Shown here: positions 13,849 through 24,761 of the stretch, piece by piece
Layout of the letters: each line of letters opens with the position of its first letter
Position numbering within the stretch: position 1 is the first letter of the stretch
Assembly (NCBI RefSeq): GCF_036898095.1
Contig: NC_090729.1
Location: 72,455,257-72,519,256 of the forward strand
Origin: Palaemon carinicauda
Lineage: Eukaryota > Arthropoda > Malacostraca > Decapoda > Palaemonidae
DNA length: 64,000 nucleotides
Reading direction: 5' to 3'
The notes under the pieces: model-generated
Told to the model about the DNA's origin: nothing
Database searches by the model: none
What the model saw: only the letters and a program-made list of their open reading frames with translations
Made by a program: the position numbers and the translations under genes

Positions 13849-14808
13849 CGGTAAAGAAAAGATTTGGGATCTCAAAAGGCAGTATAGACTTCTCAGAAGA
13901 ATATAAGTCAAAGTCAACCAGAAGACAATACGAATCGTCTTGGAAAAAGTGGGTTGCTTTTGTCAAAGCAAAAAGGCCAAAAGAAATCTCAATAGACTTC
14001 TGTCTGTCCTTCTTCATCCACCTTCATGAACAAGGACTGGCTTCTAACACGATAACTACGTGCAAGTCAGCCTTGACTAGACCTCTTCTATACGCCTTCC
14101 AGGTGGGCCTGGCGAAGGAAATCTTTAGCAAGATCCCGAAGGCATGCGCTAGACTTAGACCTGCAGCCCCTCAGAAGCCCATTTCATGGTCCCTGGACAA
14201 GGTTCTATACTATGCTTCAACTTTGAACAATGAAGATTGTTCTCTGAAGGATCTAACCCAAAAAGTTATTTTCCTGTTCGCTATAGCCTCAGGGGCTAGA
14301 GTTAGTGAAATAGTAGCCCTATCAAGAGACGAGGGCCATATTCAGTTCACAGAAATGGGAGAACTGAATCACTTTCCTGATCCTACCTTTCTCGCCAAGA
14401 ACGAGCTACTCACCAAGAGATGGGGTCCCTGTAGAATCTGCCCTCTGAAGGAAGATGTCTCTCTATGTCCAGTAGAATGTCTAAAGGTCTATCTTCGAAG
14501 AACTTCAGACTTCAGGGGAGGACAGCTCTTCAAAGGAGAAACCTCAGGATCAAACTTATCCCTTAAAACAACTGAGGGCAAAGCTCACCTACTTCATTCG
14601 CAGAGCGGATCCTGACAGTACACCCGCAGGTCATGATCCAAGAAAAAATGCTTCCTTGCTGTTTTTTCAGTATATAGACTTTGAGCGTCTCAGCTCATAC
14701 ACTGGATGGAAGTCATCCAGAGTGTTTTACAAACATTATGCGAAGCAAGTGCACAAACTTAAATGTTATGTGGTGGTGGCAGGTAGTGTAGTAAAACCTG
14801 TCGTCTAG
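13600..14808 (+). pseudogene. DIRS tyrosine recombinase, element 1, one frameshift
   Basis: Catalyses integration of the circular cDNA. The N-terminal SAM-like half (TRRQYESSWKKWVAFV, FFIHLHEQGLASNTITTCKSAL) precedes the catalytic half. The first Arg lies in IASGARVSEIVALS (about 14290), HxxR is HDPR near 14635, and the nucleophile is probably the first Tyr of VFYKHY near 14730. A single extra base near 14567 shifts the frame, so the last 80 residues are in another frame, ending at TAG 14806-14808. The start overlaps the end of the RT region in a different frame, as in 5b. All catalytic residues are present, but the frameshift should inactivate it. Confidence 0.85.
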
Positions 14809-15503
14809 TGCTGCGATGAACAATGAATTGATTGGGACTTTCAATTCGGGTGAAAAGGTGTTGACACCTTCTAGTGCAATACCCTTTTATGTGAGTGTCA
14901 CCCTGGTGACACTAGGACTGTTCAAATTTTCAGGTGCAGAATTATACAAATGACACTTGTGCCGTGTGTACATTTACAGTGTTGATAATATCCAACATTT
15001 ACAGAAAAATTATATTGATAAAATTTTTCTATTTTATGAGTGGCATTAATTAATTTCTTCCCTTTCAGGTAGAAAAACTTTGACTGTAGATGTTGAATAT
15101 ATAATTCTCCTTTATGTTCTTTACATTTGTTATCCCATTTACTCATTTAGCCTAAATAAATGAATAAAAAGAGTGTAACTGCGTCTTATTTCGCCAGAGT
15201 TATTTTACTTATTTTCCTAAGTAAAACTTATATTTTTTGTGCTGATAGAAACAAATAGATCTAGTTGACACTTATATTTGTTCCTACACATATACAAACC
15301 TTGAGCCTTTTTTACAGTCTAGCAAGACACTTCCCTGCAGGGGGCAGGAAGCCCTAACATTGTTCCATGAGTAGTGGTAATGACGTATAACGGTAACGTC
15401 ATATTTCTCAATGGTCTAGATGATCATATAAAATTGTCCCAAGGTTGAGGCACTTATATAAATCCACAGATACAGTACTTTCAAGTAATTCTCTGGTAAA
15501 CTT
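14809..15503 (+). other. 3' untranslated part of element 1
   Basis: AT-rich non-coding sequence between the recombinase stop and the ICR. It begins with a stretch (GTGCTGCGATGAACA) also found after the recombinase of 5b at 62799-62814. The segment near 15300-15500 resembles, inverted, 23880-24060 of element 2. No gene is seen. Confidence 0.6.
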
Positions 15504-15597
15504 TCATCAGGACGACATGGCTTGAGCCAAAAAAACGGTTTTTGAAGCGAAGCGAAAAATATATTTTTTGGTGAGATGGTCATGTCGTCCTGATGGA
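15504..15597 (+). repeat. Internal complementary region of element 1
   Basis: This 94-base segment joins the reverse complement of the left end (CATCAGGACGACATGG, CTTGAGCC, A run) to that of the right end (ACGG, TTTTGAAGCGAAGCGAAAAA, then CATGTCGTCCTGATGG). DIRS ICRs are thought to template the joining of the two cDNA ends into a circle. Element 2 has the equivalent at about 23775-23875. Confidence 0.8.
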
Positions 15598-15900
15598 CCC
15601 ACCCTCCTTTTCTAAGAAAAGGCTTGGGTAAAGTTCCCTCCCGAAACTACTGCATCTGTAGCACCACGCTCAATGCCACAAAGAATGAGCACCATCTTGG
15701 AGCCCTGTAATAGTACGGGAGGAAGGGTAACCTTGATAACGGCTCCCCTTCAGTTTTGCCACTCTTCCCCCTCGAAGCGAAAACGCTATTCGGGGTGAAG
15801 ATTGCCATGTGTCGTATCAAGATATACGTCCCCTGATATTATGCGATATCCTTAAGAGAAGTTTTAACCCTGGATAGGTACGCTCCTCGGACACCCCTTT

Positions 15901-15933
15901 AAGGGTATACTCGGTCGCGCGCGACCCCGACGC
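15901..15933 (+). repeat. Subterminal GC-rich repeat, left copy
   Basis: AAGGGTATACTCGGTCGCGC followed by GCGACCCCGACGC. It recurs in the same orientation at 18453-18486 with only a few differences. The core CGGTCGCGCGCGACCCCG is itself nearly palindromic. It stands out sharply in AT-rich surroundings and might be a transposase-binding site; that is inference. Confidence 0.6.
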
Positions 15934-16839
15934 AAAAAAAAATTCTTGAAAAATCTGTTTTTGCCGTAACCTCCTTTTTTTTTTTGCCAAAAAAAAAGTT
16001 CAATGAATGCTCAAAACTACTGTAAAGATAAATACTACTCATATGCTGAAAAACTATTTATTATAAATATTTAAAAAAATTAAGTAGAAAAATAAAAAGA
16101 CCTTACATAAAAATTCATAAAAAAAAAAATTCATACATATATACACAAGTCCTTTTAGGAATTGATTCTTGAATGTTTAGGACACATCTTGATGTATTTT
16201 GGATGAAGTCGGACCCATGGAGGTGAAGATCTGAAATGAGAAAAAAAGGGTAACTTTTTTTGGCCAAAAAAATTTTTCCAAATTTCATGAATTTTTTATG
16301 GTACCCAAATGAAATAGGAAGTGGCTAATTTTTTTAGGGAATAAACATATGTTATCCTAAAATAGAAATATGTAAAAAAATCTTCATTATTTTGTAAATT
16401 ACATTTATATCAGGGGCCATATCTAAAGGTCATTTTTTGAGTACTTAGAAATTTCGTAAAAAAATACATATATTTGATATATAATATGATATTTATGCTG
16501 GTAAAAATATACCAAAATATCACAAATTCTATAGGGAACAAGAATATATATAGATAGGGCAACTTACGCTTCGGATATGTCCACAAAATGGCCGCCAACC
16601 ACACTGACTCAGACTCCCTAATCTGTCACCGGAAATGCAGGAAGGGTATGTCAATTTCAAGGTGTTATTTACTAATCTAATTATTCTTGGATATGCATAA
16701 AAATTGTATGGTGGATTGCTGGATGATTGTCGATTATTTTACGACTATAAAATTAGAATTCTGACCCAAAAAAATTTTTATGAAGGGAAATAAAATCGAA
16801 AAAAAAAATGTAAAACAACATATTTTAGCTAAAAAAATT

Positions 16840-18450
16840 TGATGATATTCAATCAAAAAAGAAGTAAACAAAATTTTCCGACAAATAAACATCTAAATGA
16901 ATCATTACTCTGTGATAGTTCCTTAGTACGTAGTAATTTTGAAAGAAATGAGAAAAAACGAAAAAGTGGCAATCGCAGGAAAATCGAACACATACCTATA
17001 TATACGCCATATCTGGCTAAAAATAAAGATAGGCATGAGTAACCAGATCATCTAGAAACACTTTACAACACTATAAAAATATAAGTTTTGCGACACTACT
17101 TGCCAATTCCTTACGGTAACATGACTAAGCAAAAAAATGCAAAACAAATAAAAAGGGGCACTCGCGGAAAAATGGCCAACATTCTAATATACGGAATTTC
17201 AGAAAAAAAAAATTTCAGCCACGTGCTAGGCAAACCATCATGGCACATTTTCCGACAAATAAACATCTAAATGAATCATTACTCTGTGATAGTTCCTTAG
17301 TACGTAGTAATTTTGAAAGAAATGGGAAAAAACGAAAAAAGGGCAATCACAGGAAAATCGAACACATACCTATATATACGCCATATCTGGCTAAAAAAAA
17401 AGATAGGCATGGGTAGCCAGATCATCTAGAAACACTTTCCAACACTATAAAAATATGTTTTGCGACACTACTTGCCAATTCCTTACGGTATCATGACTAA
17501 GCAAAAAAATGAAAAACAAATAAAAAGGGGCACTCGCGGAAAAATGGCCAACATTCTAATATACGGCATTTCAGAAAAAAAAAATTTCAGCCACGTGCTA
17601 GGCAAACCATCAAGGAACATTTTACGACAAATAAACATGTAAATTAATCATTACTCTATGATAGTTCCTTAGTACGTAGTAATTTTGAAAGAAATGGGAA
17701 AAAACGAAAAAATGGCAATCACAGGAAAATCGAACACATACCTATATATACGCCATATCTGGCTAAAAAAAAAGATAGGCATGGGTAGCCAGATCATCTA
17801 GAAACACTTTCCAACACTATAGAAATATAAGTTTTGCGACACTACTTGCCAATTCCTTACGGTAACATGACTAAGCAAAAAAATGCAAAACAAATAAAAA
17901 GGGGCACTCGCGGAAAAATGGCCAACATTCTAATATACGGCATCTCAGATAAAAAAAAAAGACATGCACGTGTTAGCCCAACCATCAAGGCACACTTTCT
18001 AACAAATAAACATGAAAAAAAAATCAATAATATACGGCAATTCCTTACTACGTAGTAAATTTTTACAAATATTGAAAAAAAAACAGAAATTGGCAACCGC
18101 AGTTAAATACCCCACATACCAATATCTACGTCGTATCTGACAAAAACAAAGTCACGCATGGGTAGCCAGATCATCTAGACACACTTTCCAACACTAAAAA
18201 AGCAAAAGTTTTACGACACTATTTGGCAATATCTTACGGAAAAATGACTTGGGAAAAAAAATGAAAAAGGGGCACTCGCGGTAAAATGGTCCTTGTGGTG
18301 ATGAACGACATTTTAACTAAAAAAAAAATCATGCACATGGTAGCCAAACAATCCACCAAGACTTTCCACAACTGATAACCTATACAAGTTGCACCATTCT
18401 ACGACAATTTCATAATACGTAATAACTTTGATAATTATGCAAATTACCTT
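16840..18450. repeat. Tandem array, about 372-bp units made of two related half-units
   Basis: Strongly similar blocks recur with starts spaced 372-374 bases apart (for example TTTTGCGACACTACTTGCCA at about 17084, 17457 and 17831). Each block contains two diverged halves of about 186 bases that share an order of landmarks: TTCCTTA, GGCA, CGC, GGAAAA, ATACG, GCATG/CGTG, CCA. The last unit (about 18000-18420) is clearly diverged. The short open frames of 60 residues repeated here are by-products of the repetition. The array lies wholly inside the TTAA-flanked element. Confidence 0.8.
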
Positions 18451-18452
18451 AG

Positions 18453-18486
18453 AAGGGTAAACTCGGTCGCGCTCGACCCCGACGCG
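18453..18486 (+). repeat. Subterminal GC-rich repeat, right copy
   Basis: AGAAGGGTAAACTCGGTCGC followed by GCTCGACCCCGACGCG, in the same orientation as the copy at 15901-15933 rather than inverted. A related GGTCGCGGACGACCC lies closer to the right end, near 18640. Confidence 0.6.
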
Positions 18487-18842
18487 TCTCAGAAATCGGG
18501 GAAGGAGTACAGCTACAGCGATGCACATCTGGACACTACTAGAGCATGTAGGCGAGACACCTACTGCAGGTCGATCACCCACAAATTCAGTCACGGGGGT
18601 GAGTCACGTGAGAAAAACCTCTTTTGTTTTGACGCTCGGGGTCGCGGACGACCCACCGTACCGTTCCAGGGTTAAGGATACTCGCGCCAGGAGTTGGAAT
18701 TCTGGAGTCCTATGGTCAATTCTTTGGGAGTATCACTGTAGCCAAATATCCCTTAGAAAGCTGCCTAAATGAACCTTCCATCAGGACGACATGGCCATCT
18801 CACCCAAAAATAGAGTTTTCGCTTCGCTTCAAAATCCGTTTT

Positions 18843-19906
18843 GTAGGAAGAGGTAGGGTTTAGGATTTTGTTAATAGCCACCATAAATAATGAGTTAATG
18901 ATAGCAAAAATAATAATGTATGTAGTTAAAATATTATAATTGATGAGGTAGAAATCTTATCTAAAACAATTCCACAGTCATGTAGATGTAGTAATACAAA
19001 TAACATGTAGAGCCTTTTTAAAATACACAAAATTTCAGCGCATTTAAAAGGTAGTGCTGTAATCCTTCGGCTGTCATGGGCATTAAACTTGAAGCCCCCA
19101 CCCTGCTCCCTGTGTATGAGACACTACATTTTCCTCTTCCAAACAAACTAAGCTTTAAAATTGTATTCTTGCTACAAACCCAATATTGATGTATGCTTAT
19201 TATGATATAACCTTGTGACTGGGAACCTAAATATAATATTATATATATATATTACGGCTGGCAAGCTACACAACCCTCTTGAGTTCCAAACTCACCCGTT
19301 TGTTTTTACATTAATTATGTTACACTTGGAAATATTAACACATGAGCTCTGAGTCAGTTAAATAACTCCCAGACAGCAGTATATATAAAAAAAAACTGAA
19401 TATCCAAAGGTCTCTTAAATACACTCAAAACAAAACTGGGTAATTATACAGTATTTTAGAATTATTCAAAACCACCTCTTACTTCGATTCATTAACAGGA
19501 TATGAGAGAGTATGTAATAAACACTGGTGATTGAAATAATACACTCTTCACAAAAATAAATATATTCTATATAAATTACAACACTTTGAAAAGAATTTAC
19601 ATAAAAAAATAGTAAATCACTCGAAATATTTAGTCTGAACAAAAAGATTAAGACAAAAAGAATGTTTACGCTTTGAAAATTATAATCACTTGACTTCAAG
19701 TCAAATCTGAATAAAACCTTAGACTAAGACAAGGGAAATAATTACACTCTAATGCTTAAACTCTTGAAGAACTTACATAAAGTAACATAATCTTACAGTA
19801 CTAACTTCACGTATCTTACTTGCACAGGGCCAGTTACAAAAAATTTACACAATGCCAACACTCACCACAACACAAACTTAAAATTTCTGACAATTTTTAC
19901 ATGATA
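18843..19906. other. Unassigned AT-rich flank between element 1 and the LTR element
   Basis: No coding potential. It holds a TA repeat near 19239-19252 and several poly-A runs. The boundary with the LTR at about 19907 is set only by where similarity to the second LTR begins. Confidence 0.5.
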
Positions 19907-20620
19907 TATACTGGGCACAAAATCACTCTGGAGAGGACGCACTAAAGGCACTTGGAGAGAGAGATGGGGGGGGACACTTTGGCTCTTTCATGGGACGGCT
20001 GTTTCTCTTCTGCCCCACGCATCCCTGGGGGCGCTTATATATGAATTTAGTAACTTCTCAAATATTCTAATAGATAATTCTCGTGGCTTGGGGGCTGGCC
20101 TCTAGCGCTGCCTGACTTATCAACTAGATAAAAATTCAGGGGTGAACCATGATTTCAGGCAACTCTCTCTCTCTCTCTCAGCTGCTCCGCCTACCCACCG
20201 TTCTCGGAAATAAAAAAAAAAGTGTTTTCGAGAACCTTCCAAAACACGTGATGAATATAAGAATTGCATATTTTCTCACAAACATGATGCAATACCATAT
20301 AAAGAATTACATAAGCCCTTGTTCATATCTAGTATGGATCATATAGCACTCTTAAACAGATTACATAAGACTTTGTAACAAAAATACACGAAATAAAAAG
20401 TTAATTCTTAAAAATAACGTAAATTTACATGTACTGACTTGACTGAAGAATACAAATAAATTAACAACGAAAGTCTTACATAATTTACATAACAAACTTA
20501 TATCTACATGAGAGGAACTCATCATAAGAGCTGGCTATTCACCTCTTGAGGGCACATATGAAAACATGAAATACATTGATAAACTATTTATTTTACACTA
20601 GACCAGCTTTGTAAGATAGC
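19907..20620 (-). repeat. LTR (3' LTR of the minus-strand element)
   Basis: Direct repeat of 38811-39536. Shared landmarks are CTGGGCACAAAATCACT, GGACGGCTGTTTCTCTTCTG, TTATATATGAATTTAGTAAC, TTTTCGAGAACCTTCCAAAA and GAGAGGAACTCATC. A CT microsatellite lies near 20164-20180. The copies differ by substitutions and small indels, so the insertion is not recent. Ends are approximate. A purine-rich tract (GGGGGAGC when read on the minus strand) adjoins the upper end. Confidence 0.75.
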
Positions 20621-20635
20621 TCCCCCAAAAAGAGA

Positions 20636-21340
20636 TTATTCCGGGCCTGAATCCATCGATTCAGCCCGAAATAAATAATCTGCAACCACGTTTTCTTTAC
20701 CTGATATATGCTTTACATTAATATAATACGGTTGCAAACATAATGACCACCTAGGTAACCTTTGATTATTATTTTTCATCTTATTAACGAAAGTTAAAGG
20801 ATTAAGATCCGAATATACCGTAATCTCATTCTGTGGTCGATTCACATAAGACCTCAAACTTGTTTATTGCTGTGACTAACGCTAGCAGTTCCTTTTCAAC
20901 TGTCGAGTAGGCTCGCTGATGTTTCTTCAGCTTCGACAACATAAAGCAAACAGGATGAAGAATTCCTTCCTCGTCTTCTTGCAATAAGACAGCTCCAATA
21001 CCATTATCTGACACATCCACTGGGATAAGGAATTTCTTGTTGAAATCTTGTGCTCGCAGTATCGGTTTCGAAGTTAATGTCGTCTTTATCCTGTTGAAGG
21101 ATTCCTGGCACTCGCTGGTCCATACGAATTTTTTCTTGGGGCTAGTCAGATCTGTCAAGGGAGCGACTACAGCCGAAAGTTCGGGCAAAAACGCCGGTAG
21201 AATCCTGCCATCCCTAAAAAAATGTTGTAACTGCTTCCTAGTTTTGGGGGGTGATGCTTTCATTTTTCCTTTGACGTTAGCAGCTATTGGGGTGATTAGT
21301 CCTCTTCCTACTTCAAATCCCAAGTACCGAACCGTTGCCT
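20636..21340 (-). pseudogene. pol: RNase H domain of the LTR element
   Basis: Degrades the RNA strand during reverse transcription. The frame 21323-20826 covers the RT connection (PPKTRKQLQHFF, VAPLTDLTSPKKKFVW) and the start of RNase H (FLIPVDVSDNGIGAVLLQ, AYSTVEKELLALV). A shift near 20850 moves the rest to 20857-20636, with VYSDLNPLTFV and HISGKENVVADYLFR. It follows RT without a gap and ends close to the 3' LTR, so RNase H is the last domain. No integrase lies downstream. Confidence 0.8.
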
Positions 21341-21344
21341 TTTT

Positions 21345-21870
21345 CCAAATTTGCTCTTCTTCAGGTTAATCGTCAGGTATGCTCCTCGCAGCTTTTGAAA
21401 TACCTTCTTCAGGGTTCGGAGATGTTCTTCCCAGGTCGACAAATACACCACAATATTGTCGAGATATACGCCTACCCCTTCTATTGATCCTAGAAGGTTA
21501 TCCATCACACATCAAAAAGTAGTGGGGGCATTCATTAGACCAAATTGCATGATTTTGTATTGATACTGTATAACCGAAACGGGGTTATAAAAGCTGATAA
21601 TAATTTTGCATTATCATCCAAAGGAATTTGATAATAGCCTTGTAACAAATCAATCTTGGAGTCAAACCTCGCTTGTCCGATATTGTCGAGTAGTTTGTCG
21701 ATGAGCAGCAATGGATAATTATCGGGCACACTGATCGAATTTAACTCTCGGTAGTCTGTACACATCTTGAAAGATCCGTTCATTTTTTTCACGAGCAAGC
21801 ATGGAGAACTGTAAGGGCTAGAATTTTGTTCTGCTAATCCGTCTTGTAACATAGTCCAGTTCTTTTCTCA
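21345..21870 (-). pseudogene. pol: Reverse transcriptase of the LTR element, inactive
   Basis: Ty3/gypsy-type RT. The frame 21852-21535 carries SSPCLLVKKMNGSFKMCTDY, RELNSISVPDNYPLLLIDKL and motif A SKIDLLQGYYQIPL. After frameshifts, 21508-21308 carries GVYLDNIVVYLSTWEEHL. The usual motif C is YxDD; here the second Asp is Asn, which should abolish polymerisation. The integrase C-terminus lies just upstream on the same strand. Confidence 0.85.
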
Positions 21871-22048
21871 AGACTTGTCAGTGATACGGCGACAGTCAAT
21901 ATGCGCGTTGTTTAAATGGTCATTCCGTTGTTTTGAGGCGTATCTCATGCTTCGCCAGGTTGGTTTGTTTCGGGACGTCTGAGACAATTTCAGGGAAACT
22001 TCTAATTAATCGGCTTAATTCCTCTTGTTGCCCCAGGTTCAGATGAGT

Positions 22049-22762
22049 TCATTTCTCTTCCAAGTTCCGAATGATAGACAAATTATTCACTTTGCTTACC
22101 GCCCCTACCTCATATCCGTCGTCGTCTTCCATGGATGGTATGGTTTGCACCATACACACCTGTGAAGCTTCGGTCTCGTTTTTGCTTAAGTAGGACTTCT
22201 GTAGGTTAACGTGTACTTTCCTCTGACTTTTCCCTCTTCCTGGGGTTTCGATAATGTAGGTCAGGCCACTGATCTTCTCCAAAATCTTGAATGGTCCTTG
22301 GAACTTTTTGGTAAGTGGGAATCTCCTATTCGGCAAGAAAACCAATACCTGTTTTCCTACCGTAAACTGTCTGTCCTTACTTTTCATATTGAACCTTTTC
22401 TTCATTTTTTCTTGACTCGTTTTAAGGTTTTCTAGGGAAAATTTCCTTATCTCGCCGATCCTTTTCCTCAAATTCTTGACATATTCTCCATCCGTTTCCT
22501 CTCGGTCCTTCCATTTTTCTGCTAACATTTTAATAGGTTCTCTTACTATTCGTCCAAATACCATTTCACTGGGGCTACATCCCATGCTTTCTTGATAAGC
22601 ATTACGTACCTCAAATAACATCAGTGGTAGTCCGATATCCCATTCATTCCCCGTTTTGTTGCAGTTGATAGTTATTGTTTCACATCCAACAGTTTCATTA
22701 CGTCTTGAAATATCATATTTTCCGTGACATGAGACGCATCTTTTTCCCAGAAAAATGCCCAA
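22049..22762 (-). pseudogene. pol: Integrase C-terminal part of the LTR element
   Basis: After a doubtful first 35 residues the frame reads GNEWDIGLPLMLFEVRNAYQ, SPSEMVFGRIVREPIK, then a helical linker, GKQVLVFLPNRRFPLTKKF, QGPFKILEKISGLTYIIET and VHVNLQKSYL. This is the end of the DDE core and the C-terminal DNA-binding domain of gypsy-type integrases. The N-terminal half is 12 kb away at 35.2-35.6 kb because of later insertions. The frame ends 200 bases before RT begins on the same strand. Confidence 0.82.
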
Positions 22763-23318
22763 AAAATCACCCGGCCTCTTATGTCGCTAAGAAAAAGTTG
22801 TATAGGGGAGTTTGACAACCCTTAAACACCCAACAAATGACATACAAGCACTCACACTCACCAGACATAAAATATAAACCTACAATTATAATTCATATGT
22901 AATAAATAAATTTATTTTCTAAATTGCACTTTGTTTAATGAAGTACTGTAGCAAGTTATTTGTTTATTTTGGTGATCAGCTGATGACTCGCCAACCCCTT
23001 TCGACAAGCATACATGCCACCTAGTGGTTTCCTAGCAGACGATTCTGTGCCATATTCGTTGTTTATGCAGTATTTATCTATTATCTCATATTTTGTTAAT
23101 ATTTTGTAATAAAGCAATAATTTGATAACTATTTTGTTGCCTGAGTTCCAAAATAGTACAAAAAGACAGTTGTTGAATATGACCTTGGTAAAAAAACACA
23201 TCTGTGTTAGTTGAGTGCAGTATTACCAAGTTAGAAGAAAAAGTAACTAGACCTAGAGTTCCATACATTAGCAAAAGTATTCCACCTAGAGGAATTTCTA
23301 GAGATTTCTTTGATCAGT
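22763..23318. other. Unassigned segment between the integrase half and DIRS element 2 (left side)
   Basis: AT-rich and without recognisable coding. It does not continue integrase and does not belong to element 2, which starts at 23319. With 34777-35159 it probably forms one older insertion of about 0.95 kb that was the landing site for element 2. I could not identify its class. Confidence 0.4.
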
Positions 23319-23712
23319 AAACGGATTTTGAAGCGAAGCGAAAAATCTATTTTTGGGTGAGGTAGCCATGTCATCCTGATGGAAGTTCCTTCATTAGTAG
23401 CTTCCTAGGTATATTTGACTACATTGATATATCCCAGAGAATTTACCAAAGGTATCCAGAATTCTAACTCCTGGAGCGAATATCCCTTAAGATTTAAAAA
23501 GGGATATCGCGTAATATCAGAGGACGTATTCTTGACACGTCTCATAGCTACTGTATCTACACCCACAATAGCGTTTCCGCTTCGAGGGGGAGAAAGTGGC
23601 AAGAATATAGGAGAGTCGTTAAAGAGGCAACACTGTCGACACTCCTACTGTACTGTAAATAGTACGCCTAATCGCCACCGTGAGGCGCCACCAAGCCATT
23701 CTTTGTAGCTTT
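23319..23712 (-). repeat. Right inverted terminal repeat of element 2
   Basis: It begins on the plus strand with AAACGGATTTTGAAGCGAAG, the long right-end extension, then CATGTCATCCTGATGG. It matches 34425-34776 as reverse complement. Shared landmarks include GCGTTTCCGCTTCGAGGGGG and ACCGTGAGGCGCCACCAAGC. Confidence 0.83.
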
Positions 23713-23774
23713 GTAGGTGTTGCAGATACAGTACCATAGGGAGGGATTCATTATCCTTTTGTCAAAAAGAGGGT

Positions 23775-23875
23775 GGGTCCATCAGGAAGACATGGCTACT
23801 TCACCCAAAAATAGATTTTTCGCTTCGCTTCAAAATCCGTATTTTGGGCTCAGGCCATGTCGTCCTGATGGAAAT
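23775..23875 (-). repeat. Internal complementary region of element 2
   Basis: On the plus strand, CCATCAGGAAGACATGGCTA and CGCTTCGCTTCAAAATCCG (copy of the right end) are followed by TTTTGGGCTCAGGCCATG (copy of the left end). The arrangement mirrors that of element 1 at 15504-15597. Confidence 0.78.
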
Positions 23876-24761
23876 TTACCAGAGCATTAATGTATCTGTG
23901 GATTTTCAATAGTGCCATTATCTCGAGATAAATATTTCCTATTTGGTCTTCTAGACCTAGAGACACGATGTTACCATTATACATCAATTAATTGATCATA
24001 AACTACAGTATGTCAGTTCTTCCTGCCCCCTACAGGGAAGAGTCTGGGTAGACTAGGAAAAAACCTGAGGATTGTGAGTTCAAGGAACAATCTAGCAAAC
24101 AGTTTGTATATTAGTGTCATCATATACATTAAGTATAGTTTGTACTTAGATGGTATATCTCTGTATAGGTTACTGATACCTCCCAAGTCTGGCTGAAAAG
24201 AGACAGACAGGTTTACATATGCGTAGGAAACCTTAGTTCAGTAAAATAAACAGTTTAGTACAATCAGTTCTTACCTGTTTGCTTGGAACAGTCTTAACCT
24301 TAGTTCCCCAATATTTTCTTAAATATTAAAAGAATCAAGGATGCTCTGACTTTATTCTTAATCTAGAATGTTTGAGGCGAGAGAGACGCAAAAATTCCTT
24401 CTATTGTTTATTACAAAAATGGAAATTATGGATGTATTCAATTACATCTTATGCAGAAAAATTCTGCATAAAAGCCTAAATAGTAATAACAGAATTAAAA
24501 TAAGTTTCACCTGAAAAGGAAAACATTAGCCACTCTAAGGGAAATATAAAATTTCGCTATGTATCCTGTTGTTACTAGGAATACTGTGCATATAAGTATG
24601 CCTGGCACTTGTGTCAGTCTATTATGCTTAATGCCACCTGTGTAGAGAGAACAGTCTATAGTGTTATCACTAAACACAATACATGACATGATATGTCTTA
24701 AGAGTCTATCATGTACACCCTTCACTAAAAGTCCCAATTAGTGCACTGTTCTTCGCAGTAA
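23876..24761 (-). other. 3' untranslated part of element 2
   Basis: Non-coding AT-rich sequence between the recombinase stop and the ICR. The part at 23880-24060 resembles, inverted, 15300-15500 of element 1. Confidence 0.55.

Larger units (their letters stand above)
15868..18671. mobile_element. Non-autonomous piggyBac-type DNA element, 2804 bp
   Basis: Flanked on both sides by TTAA (15864-15867 and 18672-18675). The ends are inverted: CCCTGGATAGGTACG at left, and CCCTGGAACGGTACG reading inward from the right. Removing the element plus one TTAA restores continuity with the left terminal repeat of element 1, so the insertion boundaries are exact. TTAA targets and termini starting CCC are hallmarks of the piggyBac superfamily. 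No transposase frame exists inside; the interior is AT-rich DNA and a tandem array. It would need a transposase supplied in trans. Strand is not assignable. Confidence 0.82.
7698..18842 (+). mobile_element. DIRS-type YR retrotransposon, element 1 (family A)
   Basis: A nearly full-length, decayed element. The order is left terminal repeat, long leader, gag, RT/RNase H/methyltransferase-like region, tyrosine recombinase, ICR and inverted right terminal repeat. It lies between T runs (7696-7701 and 18839-18842) and shows no target duplication, as expected for recombinase-mediated insertion. Net length is about 8.3 kb once the 2.8 kb TTAA-flanked insertion in the right repeat is removed. YR, inverted terminal repeats and ICR together define the DIRS group; LTR elements have a DDE integrase and direct repeats. 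Relatives of the same family are element 2 and elements 5a/5b. Frameshifts in every gene mean it cannot be autonomous now. Confidence 0.88.
15655..18842 (+). repeat. Right inverted terminal repeat of element 1, split by an insertion
   Basis: Reverse complement of the left repeat, starting with a GAGCACCATCTTGGAGCC segment at about 15690. It is cut at 15867 and resumes at 18672 with AAGGATACTCGCGCCAGG. It ends in a roughly 35-base extension absent from the left copy (TCGCTTCGCTTCAAAATCCG) and then TTTT. A longer right repeat is a known DIRS feature. Confidence 0.85.

Noticed and set aside
17088..18055. Three near-identical 60-73 residue frames beginning MRHYLPIPYG
   Set aside because: They recur only because the DNA unit repeats every 372-374 bases. 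They are Lys-rich, have no recognisable domain, and lie in an AT-rich satellite-like array.
16840..18450. CRISPR-like array
   Set aside because: Units are long, adjacent and made of related halves; there are no short repeats with unique spacers, and the context is animal-type.
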